Positions 45,407-54,281 of a DNA stretch of 64,000 nt are shown here, piece by piece; the stretch's first letter is position 1; each line of letters opens with the position of its first letter. This DNA is from Aliihoeflea sp. 40Bstr573. GTDB lineage: Bacteria > Pseudomonadota > Alphaproteobacteria > Rhizobiales > Rhizobiaceae. The DNA is taken from contig NZ_JAAAMH010000001.1 of NCBI RefSeq assembly GCF_024105655.1, positions 1 through 64,000 on the forward strand. The letters run 5' to 3'. The notes under the pieces are model-generated. The model made no database searches, was not told the origin of the DNA, and saw nothing but the letters and a program-made list of their open reading frames with translations. Both the position numbers and the translations under genes were made by a program.

Positions 45407-45678
45407 CAGGCGGTTCCTTTCGCTGCTTTGCTGTTTTCCACGTCGAGCGCCAACTCGGCTGCGCGGAGTTTGAAGTCGATCACGTTGCCGGGCCTGAATG
45501 CTCCAGGCGCAGGCGTGGGGTTCGGCCCGGCCTGCACGATCTGGCCGCGCATGCCTGCCAGATCAGCGATTCGGCTGTCGGTCTCCAGTGCCTGCCGGCG
45601 CTCGAGGAGGTCGCGCAGGACCGGATGAAGGCCGTCCCCGCGTTTGCCAGCCATGGCGTCGAAACCGAGAAGAGACAT
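45406..45678 (-). CDS. Hypothetical protein in the heme-uptake operon (90 residues)
   Basis: Lies between tonB and the heme monooxygenase with gaps of 6 bp and an overlap of 1 bp, so it belongs to the operon. The N-terminus MSLLGFDAMAGKRGDGLHP is followed by helical, charged stretches (LRDLLERRQALETDSRIADL). No Cys, signal peptide or known domain. Coupling to the monooxygenase suggests a partner or regulator of heme degradation, but this is inference. Confidence 0.6.
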   Translation of the reverse strand: MSLLGFDAMAGKRGDGLHPVLRDLLERRQALETDSRIADLAGMRGQIVQAGPNPTPAPGAFRPGNVIDFKLRAAELALDVENSKAAKGTA

Positions 45679-45684
45679 CGCAAA

Positions 45685-46719
45685 CTACCTCGAAAAGACC
45701 AGCGGCACGGTGAACGGCCAGGAATTGCGCCCGGCCGCCGGCGGAATGGCGGGGAAAGGCGCGGCGCGCTGCACAGTCTGCAACGCTGCCTGGTCGAGCA
45801 CCGGCGAACCGGAGCTGCGTGCGATGCTGATGCCGCCGACGCCACCGCTGGCGTTGACGGTGAAGCGCACATGGACTTCGCCCCGAATGCCCTGCCGCTG
45901 TGCCTCGCGCGGGTAACGTAGCGAACGCCGCAGCCGGCTCGCGACCTGTCCGGGATAGTTCGAGACGGCCGCGTTGCCGGCCGCATTCGCCCGCGTGGTC
46001 TGGCCCGATGACGTGCCGCCCGTCGATGCGGTGCCTTCGTTCGTTCCGCGTCGCGCATCGGTCTGGTTCTGCCCGCCCGAGCCCTGGCGCGGCGCCTGTC
46101 GGGCGGCCTGCTGTTGCTGCTGGCGTGGCCGTTCCGTGCGCTGCGGCGGGGGCGGGGGCGTATAGGCGGGGCGGGGCGTGGGAAGCGGGACGTCGACGAG
46201 CGCCAGGTCGTCCTCGGGCAGCGGTTCGAGCGTTTCGGGCTCGACGGCCGTCACGCTTTCCTGTTCTTCGACCGGAACCGCGTCGGGCTCGACGGCTTCG
46301 GCCTGCTCGGGCGTCTCGGCGGGCGTCGGCGTCTCTTCCTCGCGCTGCGCGGGCAGGACGGGAACGGCGGTTGCATCCTCGACAGGTTCGGCTTCGACCG
46401 CCTCGGCCTCGGCCTCGGCCTCGGGAGCGGGGGCCTCTTCGACAGGCGGTGCCTCAGCGGCCTGGGGCTGCACCGCCGCCATCTCCTGTGCCGTTTCGAC
46501 CGGCTCGGCCGCTTCAATTTCGCTCGGCGTCGCGGTTTCAGAGACGTCGCCGGCTGCGACCTGGTCCTCGAAGGCATTGCCGATGACGGCAAGCTCTGTC
46601 GGCGCGCCGCCGGCGATCTTGATCTCCTCGTTGGGCGACAGGAAAAGACCCACCGCGCCGGCATGTAGCGCGGCGGAGATGGCGAAGGCGGCCGTCCATT
46701 TGAGCAGGCGGGACCTCAT
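45685..46719 (-). CDS. tonB: TonB energy-transducing protein
   Basis: A 344-residue protein. N-terminal membrane anchor WTAAFAISAALHAGAVGLFL, then a long Pro/Glu/Ala-rich periplasmic spacer (about residues 50-190), a Gln/Gly/Thr-rich part, and the C-terminal TonB domain (RRSLRYPREAQRQGIRGEV ... ISIARSSGSPVLDQAAL). It links inner-membrane ExbB-ExbD to the heme receptor. It overlaps the upstream exbD copy by 4 bases. Confidence 0.9.
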   Translation of the reverse strand: MRSRLLKWTAAFAISAALHAGAVGLFLSPNEEIKIAGGAPTELAVIGNAFEDQVAAGDVSETATPSEIEAAEPVETAQEMAAVQPQAAEAPPVEEAPAPEAEAEAEAVEAEPVEDATAVPVLPAQREEETPTPAETPEQAEAVEPDAVPVEEQESVTAVEPETLEPLPEDDLALVDVPLPTPRPAYTPPPPPQRTERPRQQQQQAARQAPRQGSGGQNQTDARRGTNEGTASTGGTSSGQTTRANAAGNAAVSNYPGQVASRLRRSLRYPREAQRQGIRGEVHVRFTVNASGGVGGISIARSSGSPVLDQAALQTVQRAAPFPAIPPAAGRNSWPFTVPLVFSR

Positions 46720-47117
46720 GGAACCGCCCGCTCGGTGATGACGCGGATCGTGCCCGCACCGGCCGCTCGCAGTTCCGCTACGACGTCGATGAGCTTGTCG
46801 GCGGCGAGGTCGCGGTCGGCGGCGAGCTTGATTTCGACGCCCTCCGTTTCCGCCTGCCGCTCGCTCTCGCGGGCGACGTAGTCTGCGGCGCTCATTTCGA
46901 CGCCGCGGCTGCGCATCGTGCCTTCAGCGGTCACGTAAAGTGCGTCCGGCGGCTCCGATCCGTCCGCGTCGGCGGTGGAGATGAACGATATCTCCGAATC
47001 GATCGGCGGAGCGAGCGTGCCGGCGATCAGGAAGAAGATCAGCATCAGGAAAACGATGTTGATCAGCGCGATCGTGCTTTCGCCCTTCCGGGAGGGGCGT
47101 GGTCGTGGAAGCTTCAT
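46716..47117 (-). CDS. exbD: ExbD/TolR family protein, second copy
   Basis: A 133-residue inner-membrane subunit with one transmembrane helix (INIVFLMLIFFLIAGTL) and a periplasmic domain ending TIRVITERAVP. It works with ExbB and TonB. The membrane helix lacks the usual Asp of ExbD at its start (IALINIVF rather than TPLIDVVF), unlike its neighbour at 47122, so it may form a mixed ExbD pair. It overlaps tonB by 4 bases. Confidence 0.85.
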   Translation of the reverse strand: MKLPRPRPSRKGESTIALINIVFLMLIFFLIAGTLAPPIDSEISFISTADADGSEPPDALYVTAEGTMRSRGVEMSAADYVARESERQAETEGVEIKLAADRDLAADKLIDVVAELRAAGAGTIRVITERAVP

Positions 47118-47121
47118 CGTT

Positions 47122-47508
47122 TTACCTGGCTACCGAAAGCGTGAGTTCCGTTTCGCGCCGGATGCGCTCGACTGCGCCCACCAGCATCTGCGAGGTGACG
47201 TCCGCGCCGCGCACCAACACGACGGCACTCTCCGCGCCCGCCTCGTGCAAGCGGGACAGTTCGGGAATTGCGTCATCCTCGCCGAACGTCACGCCATTTA
47301 CCTGCCAGCCCTCGGTCGAGAGTCGGATCAACACGTCCGGGCGTTCCGCCGCGCTTGCCGTGGTCGCCCGCCCGCCCGTGATCTCGACCTCCGCGAACCG
47401 CGTGAAGGTTGAGGACAGCATGAAGAACAGCAAGAGCAGGAAGATGACGTCGATCAGCGAAGTCAGCGACAGCGGCCGCCGTCGCCTGACCGCCTGTTCA
47501 ATGCGCAT
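47122..47508 (-). CDS. exbD: ExbD/TolR family protein, first copy
   Basis: A 128-residue ExbD with the membrane motif LTSLIDVIFLLLLFFML, whose Asp is the proton-path residue of ExbD/TolR. The periplasmic part ends RIRRETELTLSVAR. It overlaps exbB by 11 bases and precedes the second exbD by 4 bp. Confidence 0.9.
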   Translation of the reverse strand: MRIEQAVRRRRPLSLTSLIDVIFLLLLFFMLSSTFTRFAEVEITGGRATTASAAERPDVLIRLSTEGWQVNGVTFGEDDAIPELSRLHEAGAESAVVLVRGADVTSQMLVGAVERIRRETELTLSVAR

Positions 47509-48175
47509 GGCTCCGCTCCACCAGATGGTCAGCGCGAATGGGCTGCGTCGTGCCGATCTCGCGCTGCGAAAGCAGTGAAGTCGTCATCGTCTCGATCGCC
47601 ACGCGTTCGTTGTCCAGCCGCGTTTCGAACCAGGTGAGGATCAGCGAAACGGGCATCGCGACCGCAAGACCGACGGCGGTGGTGAGAAGCGCCACCCAGA
47701 TGCCGCCCGCAAGCAGCGACGGATCAACGGCATTGCCCGCACCCTGCAGCGCCTGGAAAGCCTCGATCATGCCGAGCACGGTGCCGAACAGACCCAGAAG
47801 CGGTGCGATCTGGGCGATCGCGTCGAGCGCGCGAAAACCCTTCTGCAACTCGTGCAGCCGCCCGAGCGCGATGCGGCCGACCTCGTCCTCGATGACGGAT
47901 TTCGAAGCCGAACGGTTCGCGGCAAGACGCATCGCGGTCGATAGGGCCGACCCGAGCGCCGAGCGGTCGTCATCGAGCAGATGGCGCGCATCGCCGTATC
48001 CGCCATGGAACCAGGCGTGCAGCGCCTTCTTGGCGCGGCCATGCCTGCCGACGCCTTCGCGCCAGAACTGCCAGAATTTCAGCACGATGATGGCGACTGC
48101 GAACACGGACAAGACGAGCAGGATGGCGACGACCGCGCCACCCAGCTCGAGGAACCAGCGGATTGTCTCGACCAT
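47498..48175 (-). CDS. exbB: ExbB/TolQ/MotA proton-channel family protein
   Basis: A 225-residue inner-membrane protein with three hydrophobic segments: FLELGGAVVAILLVLSVFAV, IAPLLGLFGTVLGMIEAFQA and WVALLTTAVGLAVAMPVSLI. LGLFGTVLGMI is the family signature. It forms the ion channel that energises TonB. ATG at 48175 gives the standard N-terminus. It leads the exbB-exbD-exbD-tonB run. Confidence 0.9.
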   Translation of the reverse strand: MVETIRWFLELGGAVVAILLVLSVFAVAIIVLKFWQFWREGVGRHGRAKKALHAWFHGGYGDARHLLDDDRSALGSALSTAMRLAANRSASKSVIEDEVGRIALGRLHELQKGFRALDAIAQIAPLLGLFGTVLGMIEAFQALQGAGNAVDPSLLAGGIWVALLTTAVGLAVAMPVSLILTWFETRLDNERVAIETMTTSLLSQREIGTTQPIRADHLVERSHAH

Positions 48176-48182
48176 TTTCCGG

Positions 48183-48617
48183 TCAGCTCCCGAATTCGAC
48201 CGACGACTTGGTCGCGGTCTTGAGATTGCGGATGCAGGCATCCGGTTCGATGCCGTCGCCGGCGCAGTCCGTCGCATCGTTGATGAGCACGCGGCCGAGC
48301 TGGTCGCAGGGCGTTCCCTTGAAGTCGAACTGGCGAACCTTGGTCTTGTCGGCCGGCAGGTCCTGGAAGTCGACGACGGTCATCCGGTCGACCAGCCCCT
48401 CGGCATTGAACAGCACGAGTTCGAACGCCGCGCGGCTGACGTCCGCGCCCAGGCCGTTTTCCACGACGAAGGTGAGCCTGCATCCGCCTTCGGATGGCTG
48501 CAACGCATTGAGTTCCAGCGAGAGCGCCGGCGCGTCGGCCTCCTGCGCCGTCGCAGGGCCCCATGCAAGCGTAGCGGCCAATATGCCGAACAATGCGCGC
48601 TTCAAGGTCGATGTCAT
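48183..48617 (-). CDS. Exported hypothetical protein of the heme receptor operon
   Basis: A 144-residue protein with signal peptide TLKRALFGILAATLAWGPA ending TAQ. The mature part has four Cys (GGCRLTF, TPCDQLG, ATDCAGD, DACIRNL), likely two disulfides in the periplasm. No known domain. It lies between the heme receptor gene and exbB, with gaps of 92 and 7 bp. A periplasmic helper for TonB-dependent heme transport is possible. Confidence 0.65.
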   Translation of the reverse strand: MTSTLKRALFGILAATLAWGPATAQEADAPALSLELNALQPSEGGCRLTFVVENGLGADVSRAAFELVLFNAEGLVDRMTVVDFQDLPADKTKVRQFDFKGTPCDQLGRVLINDATDCAGDGIEPDACIRNLKTATKSSVEFGS

Positions 48618-48709
48618 GAATGTCTCCGATGTAGATGTAGGCGTATGTGTCGACGGGACCGGGGCGATGCCGGTGGAGGCCGTTAAAACGTGCATCGCCC
48701 CGGTCTCCA

Positions 48710-50848
48710 TCAGCCGCCCCAGCGCATGGTTGCGCCAACCTTGACCGACAGGCCCGGTTCGAAGACCGTCGTCGTCGTCGAGGCATTGAGCGGATTTGCG
48801 TATTTGACATCGAACAGATTGTCGATGCGGAAGTCGAGCCGGAAATTCTCGGTCGCCTGGTAGTTGGCGAAAAGGTTCACCAGCGTATAGTCGTCTGTAA
48901 AGCTTGCCCCGCTGGTCGGCACATTGTGCTGAACTTCGCCGCCGAAGGTCAGCTTGCCCTCATAGGCGCGCATGCCGAGCTGCGCCGTCACCTGGCTCGA
49001 AGGGATGGTGACGAGGTCGGCACGCACTCCGTCCTGTTCGGTGAAGCCATCGGTGATCGAGGCCGAAAGGCCGCCGAAGAACCGTCCCTGATCGTAGACG
49101 GCCTCGAATTCGAAGCCACTGATTTCGGCGGATGCGAAGTTCTGATACTGGAAACAGATGGGGATGCGGCCCGCGCCCGGGGTGAACCGGCAGCCCGATC
49201 CCGGCACGAAGGGAGACAGGTTCACGCCGCCGATATAGTCCTCCACATCGTTGTGGAAATATGCGGCCTTGACGCGCAAACTGTCATTGTCGTTGAAGAC
49301 GCCGTCGCGACTGTAGTTGATGCCGGCTTCCCAGGTCTTCGCCGTTTCCGGACGCAGATTGGAGTTGGGCAGGAACGGGAACACCACGCCATTGGGGTGA
49401 AGCCCGCTTATCAGCGTCTCGGTGATCGACGGCGAGCGATAGCCCTCGGCATAGGTGCCGTAGAACTGCAGCCCCGCGAGCGCCTCTGTCTCGAACGGCG
49501 ATACGCCGACCGTCAGGCGCGGCGACAGCCGGTCGCCGGAGCTTTCGGCATTCGTCCCGTCGAGGCTGTAGCTGTCGTAGCGCAGCGCGCCGATCACCTC
49601 GAGCCAGTCATAGGTCAGCTTGTTCTGCACATAGGCGCCGCCCACCTCGCGCTTGCCGGACGGCGTGTAGACGTCGCTGCCCCCGGCCGGGCTCGTGGTC
49701 GTCACGTCGTCCTGCAGCCAGTCGCCGCCATAGGTCAGTTCGTGGTCGACCAGTCCGGTTGCAAAGCGCGACGTATTCCAGATGTCGATGCCGAGCGTAT
49801 CGAGATCGTAGCTCGTCTGCGAACCGGCGGGAATGACGATCGGCCGGCCGGTGAGGGAGGAGAACTGGCGCGTGTCGGTCTTGAATGTCTGCGCGAGATC
49901 CGTGGCGTTGTAGGCAAGGTTCACGTTGAGATCGAGCCACGTCGCATCGGGATCGGTGACGTTGTAGCGAGCCGTCCAGGTGTTTTGCTTCAGATCGACG
50001 TCGTAGGTGTCGGCTCCCTCGGTCCAGCCATTGTCGGCGCCGGTCCAGCCGAGCTTCAACGCGGAAAATTCCGTCAGCCGAATGGTCGATTTCAAGAGCC
50101 CGCTGAGAACGTCGAAGCCCGACCCTGCGACCCTGTCGCCGCCGCCATGCTTGTAATCGCCGAAATCGCGCCAGACGATATTTCCCAGGACGTCGATCGC
50201 ATCGCTGATCCGATAGGCGCCGACCGCGCTCGTCGTCCAGCCCTTTCCGTTGCTCTCGTAGCGCCCGGAGGTGGAGACGGCATAGGTCTCATCGTCATGG
50301 AGGAAGTCCTCGGCGTCCTTCGTCTCGAAGAATACCACGCCGCCGATGGCGCCCGAGCCGTAGGTGTTGGCCACCGGGCCGCGGATCACGTCGACCTGCT
50401 GGATCAGTTCGGGATCGAGGAAGAACAGGCTCTGCGTCCCGTGGCCGGAGCGCTGGAAGTTCTGCCTTGCGCCGTCGACGATGACCGACACGCGGCCGAA
50501 ATCCTGCAATCCGCGCACATTGATGCTGGAAGCAGCGCGCTTGGCATCTGACTGCGCGGTGATGCCCGGCACGCCGAAGAACAACCCGCCCGCCGTCGAG
50601 GGCTGGCGACGCTCGATCTGCTCGCGGTCGATCCGGCTCACCGACGCCAGCTGGTCGATCGGGCTTTCGCCCGTCCGGCTGACGATGGTGATCTGGTCGA
50701 GCACAGTCACGCGTGCAAGCGCCTCCGACAGATCCGTCTCCTCTTGTGCCATGGCGGGCGCACCCGCCACCAATGCTGCGCTGGCAAGCAACATGGCCCG
50801 CCTCGTTCGTGTCGCCCGGCTTGCGCCCGTTGCCCCGTTGCCCGTCAT
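48710..50848 (-). CDS. hmuR: TonB-dependent heme receptor, HmuR/ShmR-like
   Basis: A 712-residue outer-membrane receptor of the TonB-dependent hemoglobin/transferrin/lactoferrin family. Signal peptide AMLLASAALVAGAPAMAQ, TonB box and plug (SSINVRGLQDFGRVSVIVDG), then a beta-barrel. The heme-receptor motifs GYRSPSITE (FRAP-like) and NSNLRPETA (NPNL-like) flank a conserved His in SGLHPNG. ATG at 50848 has AGGAG upstream; two GTG codons before it are less likely. Divergent from hemP across an iron-box-like site. Confidence 0.92.
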   Translation of the reverse strand: MTGNGATGASRATRTRRAMLLASAALVAGAPAMAQEETDLSEALARVTVLDQITIVSRTGESPIDQLASVSRIDREQIERRQPSTAGGLFFGVPGITAQSDAKRAASSINVRGLQDFGRVSVIVDGARQNFQRSGHGTQSLFFLDPELIQQVDVIRGPVANTYGSGAIGGVVFFETKDAEDFLHDDETYAVSTSGRYESNGKGWTTSAVGAYRISDAIDVLGNIVWRDFGDYKHGGGDRVAGSGFDVLSGLLKSTIRLTEFSALKLGWTGADNGWTEGADTYDVDLKQNTWTARYNVTDPDATWLDLNVNLAYNATDLAQTFKTDTRQFSSLTGRPIVIPAGSQTSYDLDTLGIDIWNTSRFATGLVDHELTYGGDWLQDDVTTTSPAGGSDVYTPSGKREVGGAYVQNKLTYDWLEVIGALRYDSYSLDGTNAESSGDRLSPRLTVGVSPFETEALAGLQFYGTYAEGYRSPSITETLISGLHPNGVVFPFLPNSNLRPETAKTWEAGINYSRDGVFNDNDSLRVKAAYFHNDVEDYIGGVNLSPFVPGSGCRFTPGAGRIPICFQYQNFASAEISGFEFEAVYDQGRFFGGLSASITDGFTEQDGVRADLVTIPSSQVTAQLGMRAYEGKLTFGGEVQHNVPTSGASFTDDYTLVNLFANYQATENFRLDFRIDNLFDVKYANPLNASTTTTVFEPGLSVKVGATMRWGG

Positions 50849-50971
50849 CACCACGCTCCTGATTCAGTGATCTGGTTTGCTGCTGGCTGGCGCTGGGGCT
50901 TGCTGGCACGTCTTGAACTGGCGGGTCATTCCTGACCAATTCACTCCGGTATTGCGCTTCCCTATAAAACC

Positions 50972-50986
50972 TGATTATCACTGTCA
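50972..50986. promoter_or_regulatory. IRO-like RirA operator over the hmuR -35 region
   Basis: TGATTATCACTGTCA matches the rhizobial iron-responsive operator TGA-N9-TCA. On the minus strand TTGACA (plus strand 50982-50987) can act as the hmuR -35 with a TATAGG/TTATAG-like -10 at about 50961-50967, so the box would block the promoter. It also sits upstream of hemP. Confidence 0.6.
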
Positions 50987-51067
50987 AGAAATCGCAATCG
51001 AGATTTGTCCTATCGCCCAGCCAGCCTTCAGCAAGCCCGGCGCGAAAAAGGGTTTGACACCGTGAAT

Positions 51068-51259
51068 ATGAGCAATTCACCGGACGCGTTCGCTGAGCGT
51101 TCAAGGACTGACTGGAAGCATGAGGAGGGGCGGGCCGAACCGCGTCATGTTCAAAGCCGCGACCTGTTTGAGGGCCGTACGGAAATTTGCATCGAGCACG
51201 AGGGCTCGGTCTATCGCCTCAAGATCACCCGGCAGGGCAAGCTGATCCTCAACAAATAG
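51068..51259 (+). CDS. hemP: Hemin uptake protein HemP/HmuP
   Basis: A 63-residue protein. The C-terminal HemP domain is clear ([33 protein letters not shown]). In rhizobia HmuP activates heme receptor expression with RirA/Irr control. ATG at 51068 chosen; GTG at 51062 is two codons earlier. It heads hmuSTUV, with a 7-bp gap. Confidence 0.9.
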   Translation: MSNSPDAFAERSRTDWKHEEGRAEPRHVQSRDLFEGRTEICIEHEGSVYRLKITRQGKLILNK

Positions 51260-51266
51260 GTGCTCC

Positions 51267-52319
51267 ATGACTGCTGTCGCGAAGCCATCGCCGCGAGAGA
51301 TACGCCAGGCGCGCGCCGACAATTCGAAGATGCGCGAGCGCGACCTCGCCGCGCAACTCTCCATTTCCGAAGCCGAACTCGTTGCCGCCCATGTGGGCGA
51401 GGGCGCGACCGCTATCGGATCGCGCGTGAACGACCTCCTCGCCGGCCTCGAGGCCGTTGGCGAGGTCATGGCGCTGACCCGCAACGAGAGCGCCGTCCAT
51501 GAGAAGATCGGCGTTTACGACAACGTCCATCCCGGTCCCGGCGCCGCTATGGTGCTGGGCGGCGAGATTGACCTGCGCATCTTCCCGAAAGCATGGGCCC
51601 ATGGCTTTGCGGTAGAAAAGCGCGACGGCAACGAAATCCGCCGCAGCCTCCAATTCTTCGACAAGGCCGGTGAAGCGGTCCACAAGATCCATCTGCGCCC
51701 GACCTCCAATCTCTACGCCTTCCACAAGCTCGTGGCGGGCCTGACATTGGATGAGCAGTCGCAGGAACTGGAGATCGAGCCTTCTGCGCCGGTCGAGTTC
51801 GTGCCCACGAGCGCAGACGGCAATGCCGTGCGTGGCCGTTGGGCGGCAATGAGCGATCCGCACGATTTCAATGGCCTCCTGCGCTCGCTGAAGATTTCCC
51901 GTCGTGAGGCGGTCGGCCTGGTGGGCGACGATTTCGCCTGGCAGCTTGACGCAAGCGCTCTCCACGCCATGTTCAATCATGCCGCCGAGCAGGCTTTCCC
52001 CATTATGTGCTTCGTTGGCAATCGCGGCTGCATCCAGATTCATTCGGGTCCAATCATGAACGTCAAGCCGATGGGGCCCTGGATCAATGTCATGGACCCG
52101 ACCTTTCATCTTCATCTGCGCGCCGACCATGTCGCCGAGCTATGGGGTGTGCGTAAGCCGACCAGGGGAGGTCACGTCACCTCCATCGAGGCCTACGACG
52201 CCAGGGGCGAACTCATCATCCAGTTCTTCGGCAAACGCAGGGAAGGCGAGGACGAACGCGCCGACTGGCGTCTGATCGCGGAAAACCTGCCGCGCATTCC
52301 GCGTTCGAGCGCGACCTGA
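51267..52319 (+). CDS. hmuS: Hemin-degrading factor / heme-transport protein HmuS
   Basis: A 350-residue cytoplasmic heme-binding protein with tandem HemS/ChuX repeats (about residues 20-170 and 200-340). PGPGAAMVLGGEIDLRIFPK and NRGCIQIHSGPIMNVKPMGP are repeat features, and several His (for example in HIHLHLRADH-like FHLHLRADH) can bind heme. It accepts heme from the ABC transporter for storage or degradation. Confidence 0.92.
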   Translation: MTAVAKPSPREIRQARADNSKMRERDLAAQLSISEAELVAAHVGEGATAIGSRVNDLLAGLEAVGEVMALTRNESAVHEKIGVYDNVHPGPGAAMVLGGEIDLRIFPKAWAHGFAVEKRDGNEIRRSLQFFDKAGEAVHKIHLRPTSNLYAFHKLVAGLTLDEQSQELEIEPSAPVEFVPTSADGNAVRGRWAAMSDPHDFNGLLRSLKISRREAVGLVGDDFAWQLDASALHAMFNHAAEQAFPIMCFVGNRGCIQIHSGPIMNVKPMGPWINVMDPTFHLHLRADHVAELWGVRKPTRGGHVTSIEAYDARGELIIQFFGKRREGEDERADWRLIAENLPRIPRSSAT

Positions 52320-52332
52320 ACGAGGCAAGTAC

Positions 52333-53181
52333 ATGAAGACCACCATACTGGCTCTTGTCGCGACGCTGGCGCTTTCCGCCCCGGCGCTCGCGCAGGACGG
52401 GCCGCAACGCATCGTCGCCATCGGCGGCTCGCTCACCGAGATCGTCTATGCGCTCGGGCAGGAAGACCGATTGATCTCGCGCGACACGACCAGCGTGTTT
52501 CCCCCCGAAGCGCTTGCGCTGCCCGATGTCGGCTACATGCGTGCGCTCTCGCCCGAAGGCGTTCTGTCGGCCGATCCGGACCTGATCCTGGTGCTCGAAG
52601 GCGCTGGCCCGCCCGAGGCGATGGAAGTCATCCGTTCGGCGAGCGTGCCGGTCGTCACCGTTCCCGAAAGCTTCGACCGCGATGGCGTCCTTGCCAAGGT
52701 CGAGGCGGTCGGTAAGGCACTCGGCGAGGAGGAAGCGGCGGCCGAACTGGCGACGCGGATAGACGCCGATCTTCGCGTGGCCGAAGATGCGGCAAGCGGC
52801 GTCGATGATCCGGCCCGTGTGCTTTTCATCTTGTCGATGGAGGGAGGCCGCGTCATGGCGTCCGGCACCGGTACCGCCGCCGACGGCATGATCCGCCTTG
52901 CGGGCGGAGAAAACGCCATCACGGACTATGCCGGCTACAAGCAGTTGACCGATGAGGCCATCGTAACCGCCTCGCCCGACGTCATCCTCCTGATGGATCG
53001 AGGCGGCAATCTCGACCCCGCAACCGTCGACCTGTCTGCCCAGCCTGCGCTGGCAGCGACGCCGGCTGGAGAGGCGGGCCGCGTCATCCGCATGGACGGC
53101 GCGTTCCTGCTCGGGTTCGGCCCGCGCACCGCCGCTGCCGCAAAGGAACTGGCGGCGGCCCTCTACGCCGACGCCGATTGA
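52333..53181 (+). CDS. hmuT: Heme ABC transporter periplasmic binding protein HmuT
   Basis: A 282-residue class III binding protein. Signal peptide MKTTILALVATLALSAPALA, then RIVAIGGSLTEIVYALGQED and DVGYMRALSPEGVLSADPDL, a HmuT/BtuF-like layout. It hands heme from the receptor to HmuUV. Gap of 13 bp after hmuS and 1 bp before hmuU. Confidence 0.92.
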   Translation: MKTTILALVATLALSAPALAQDGPQRIVAIGGSLTEIVYALGQEDRLISRDTTSVFPPEALALPDVGYMRALSPEGVLSADPDLILVLEGAGPPEAMEVIRSASVPVVTVPESFDRDGVLAKVEAVGKALGEEEAAAELATRIDADLRVAEDAASGVDDPARVLFILSMEGGRVMASGTGTAADGMIRLAGGENAITDYAGYKQLTDEAIVTASPDVILLMDRGGNLDPATVDLSAQPALAATPAGEAGRVIRMDGAFLLGFGPRTAAAAKELAAALYADAD

Positions 53182-53182
53182 G

Positions 53183-54274
53183 ATGAGTGTGACCCAGGAA
53201 GCGGGGTCGCTTGCCCCGAGCGGTGCAAGAGCGGCCGGTGACCGCTCGCACATCGCTCGGCTGACGATCTTCGGCCTTGCGTGCCTGTTGGTCCTCGTCT
53301 CGCTTTTCAGCCTGACGTCGGGCGCGTCCGATGCATCGGTTGTCGATCTCGCCCGTGCCTCGCTTTCCGGCGAACTCGAGATTTCGGCGCGCGACCGGGT
53401 CATCATCTATGACATTCGCCTGCCGCGCGTTGCGCTCGGCATCCTCATCGGCGCGGCGCTCGCCGTTTCCGGCGCGGTGATGCAGGGTCTCTTTCGCAAT
53501 CCGCTCGCCGATCCCGGGCTCGTCGGTGTCTCGGCCGGCGCCGGGCTCGGCGCAATTTCGATCATCGTTCTCGGTGGCACGGCGCTGGGTCCGGTCGTCG
53601 CGCTCTTTGGCATATACGCTCTGCCGTTCGCCGCCTTCCTCGGCGGCCTCGCGACGACGCTGCTGCTCTATAAGGTCGCCACGCGTCGCGGACAGACCTC
53701 TGTCGCGACCATGCTTCTGGCCGGCATCGCACTCGGGGCCATGGCCGGCGCCTTCTCCGGCGTGCTTGTCTATCTGGCCGATGACAACCAGCTCCGCGAT
53801 TTGACCTTCTGGGGCCTCGGCTCGCTCGCCGGCGCGACCTGGGCCAAGATTCTTGCCGCCGGGCCGATAATCGCCCTTGCCCTCGTCGCATCGCCGTTCC
53901 TGGCGCGGGGCCTCAATGCGCTTGCGCTGGGCGAGGGGGCTGCGCACCATCTCGGCGTTCCGATCCAGCGCCTTAAGAACATCGCCATCGTCGCTGTTGC
54001 GGCCGCAACCGGGGCATCCGTGGCGGTTTCCGGCGGAATTGGGTTCGTCGGCATCGTCGTCCCGCACCTCCTGCGCCTGTCGATCGGCCCCGACCACCGC
54101 TATCTCCTGCCGGCCTCCGCGCTTCTCGGCTCAAGCCTCCTGCTCCTTGCCGATGCCGTCTCGCGCACCATTGTCGCACCTGCCGAACTGCCGATCGGCA
54201 TCGTCACGGCCGCCGTCGGCGCGCCATTCTTTCTGTGGATCTTGCTGCGCCGGCGCGGCGTCCTGGACTTGTGA
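53183..54274 (+). CDS. hmuU: Heme ABC transporter permease HmuU
   Basis: A 363-residue FecCD-type permease with about 10 membrane helices. RLPRVALGILIGAALAVSGA and GFVGIVVPHLLRLSIGPDHR are FecCD signatures. The N-terminal 30 residues are hydrophilic. Works with HmuV; ends 7 bp before it. Confidence 0.93.
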   Translation: MSVTQEAGSLAPSGARAAGDRSHIARLTIFGLACLLVLVSLFSLTSGASDASVVDLARASLSGELEISARDRVIIYDIRLPRVALGILIGAALAVSGAVMQGLFRNPLADPGLVGVSAGAGLGAISIIVLGGTALGPVVALFGIYALPFAAFLGGLATTLLLYKVATRRGQTSVATMLLAGIALGAMAGAFSGVLVYLADDNQLRDLTFWGLGSLAGATWAKILAAGPIIALALVASPFLARGLNALALGEGAAHHLGVPIQRLKNIAIVAVAAATGASVAVSGGIGFVGIVVPHLLRLSIGPDHRYLLPASALLGSSLLLLADAVSRTIVAPAELPIGIVTAAVGAPFFLWILLRRRGVLDL

Positions 54275-54281
54275 GGCGTCG

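Noticed and set aside
48647-50551. Plus-strand open frame of 634 codons
   Set aside because: It is antisense to the heme receptor gene, which has clear domain motifs. The frame is a shadow.
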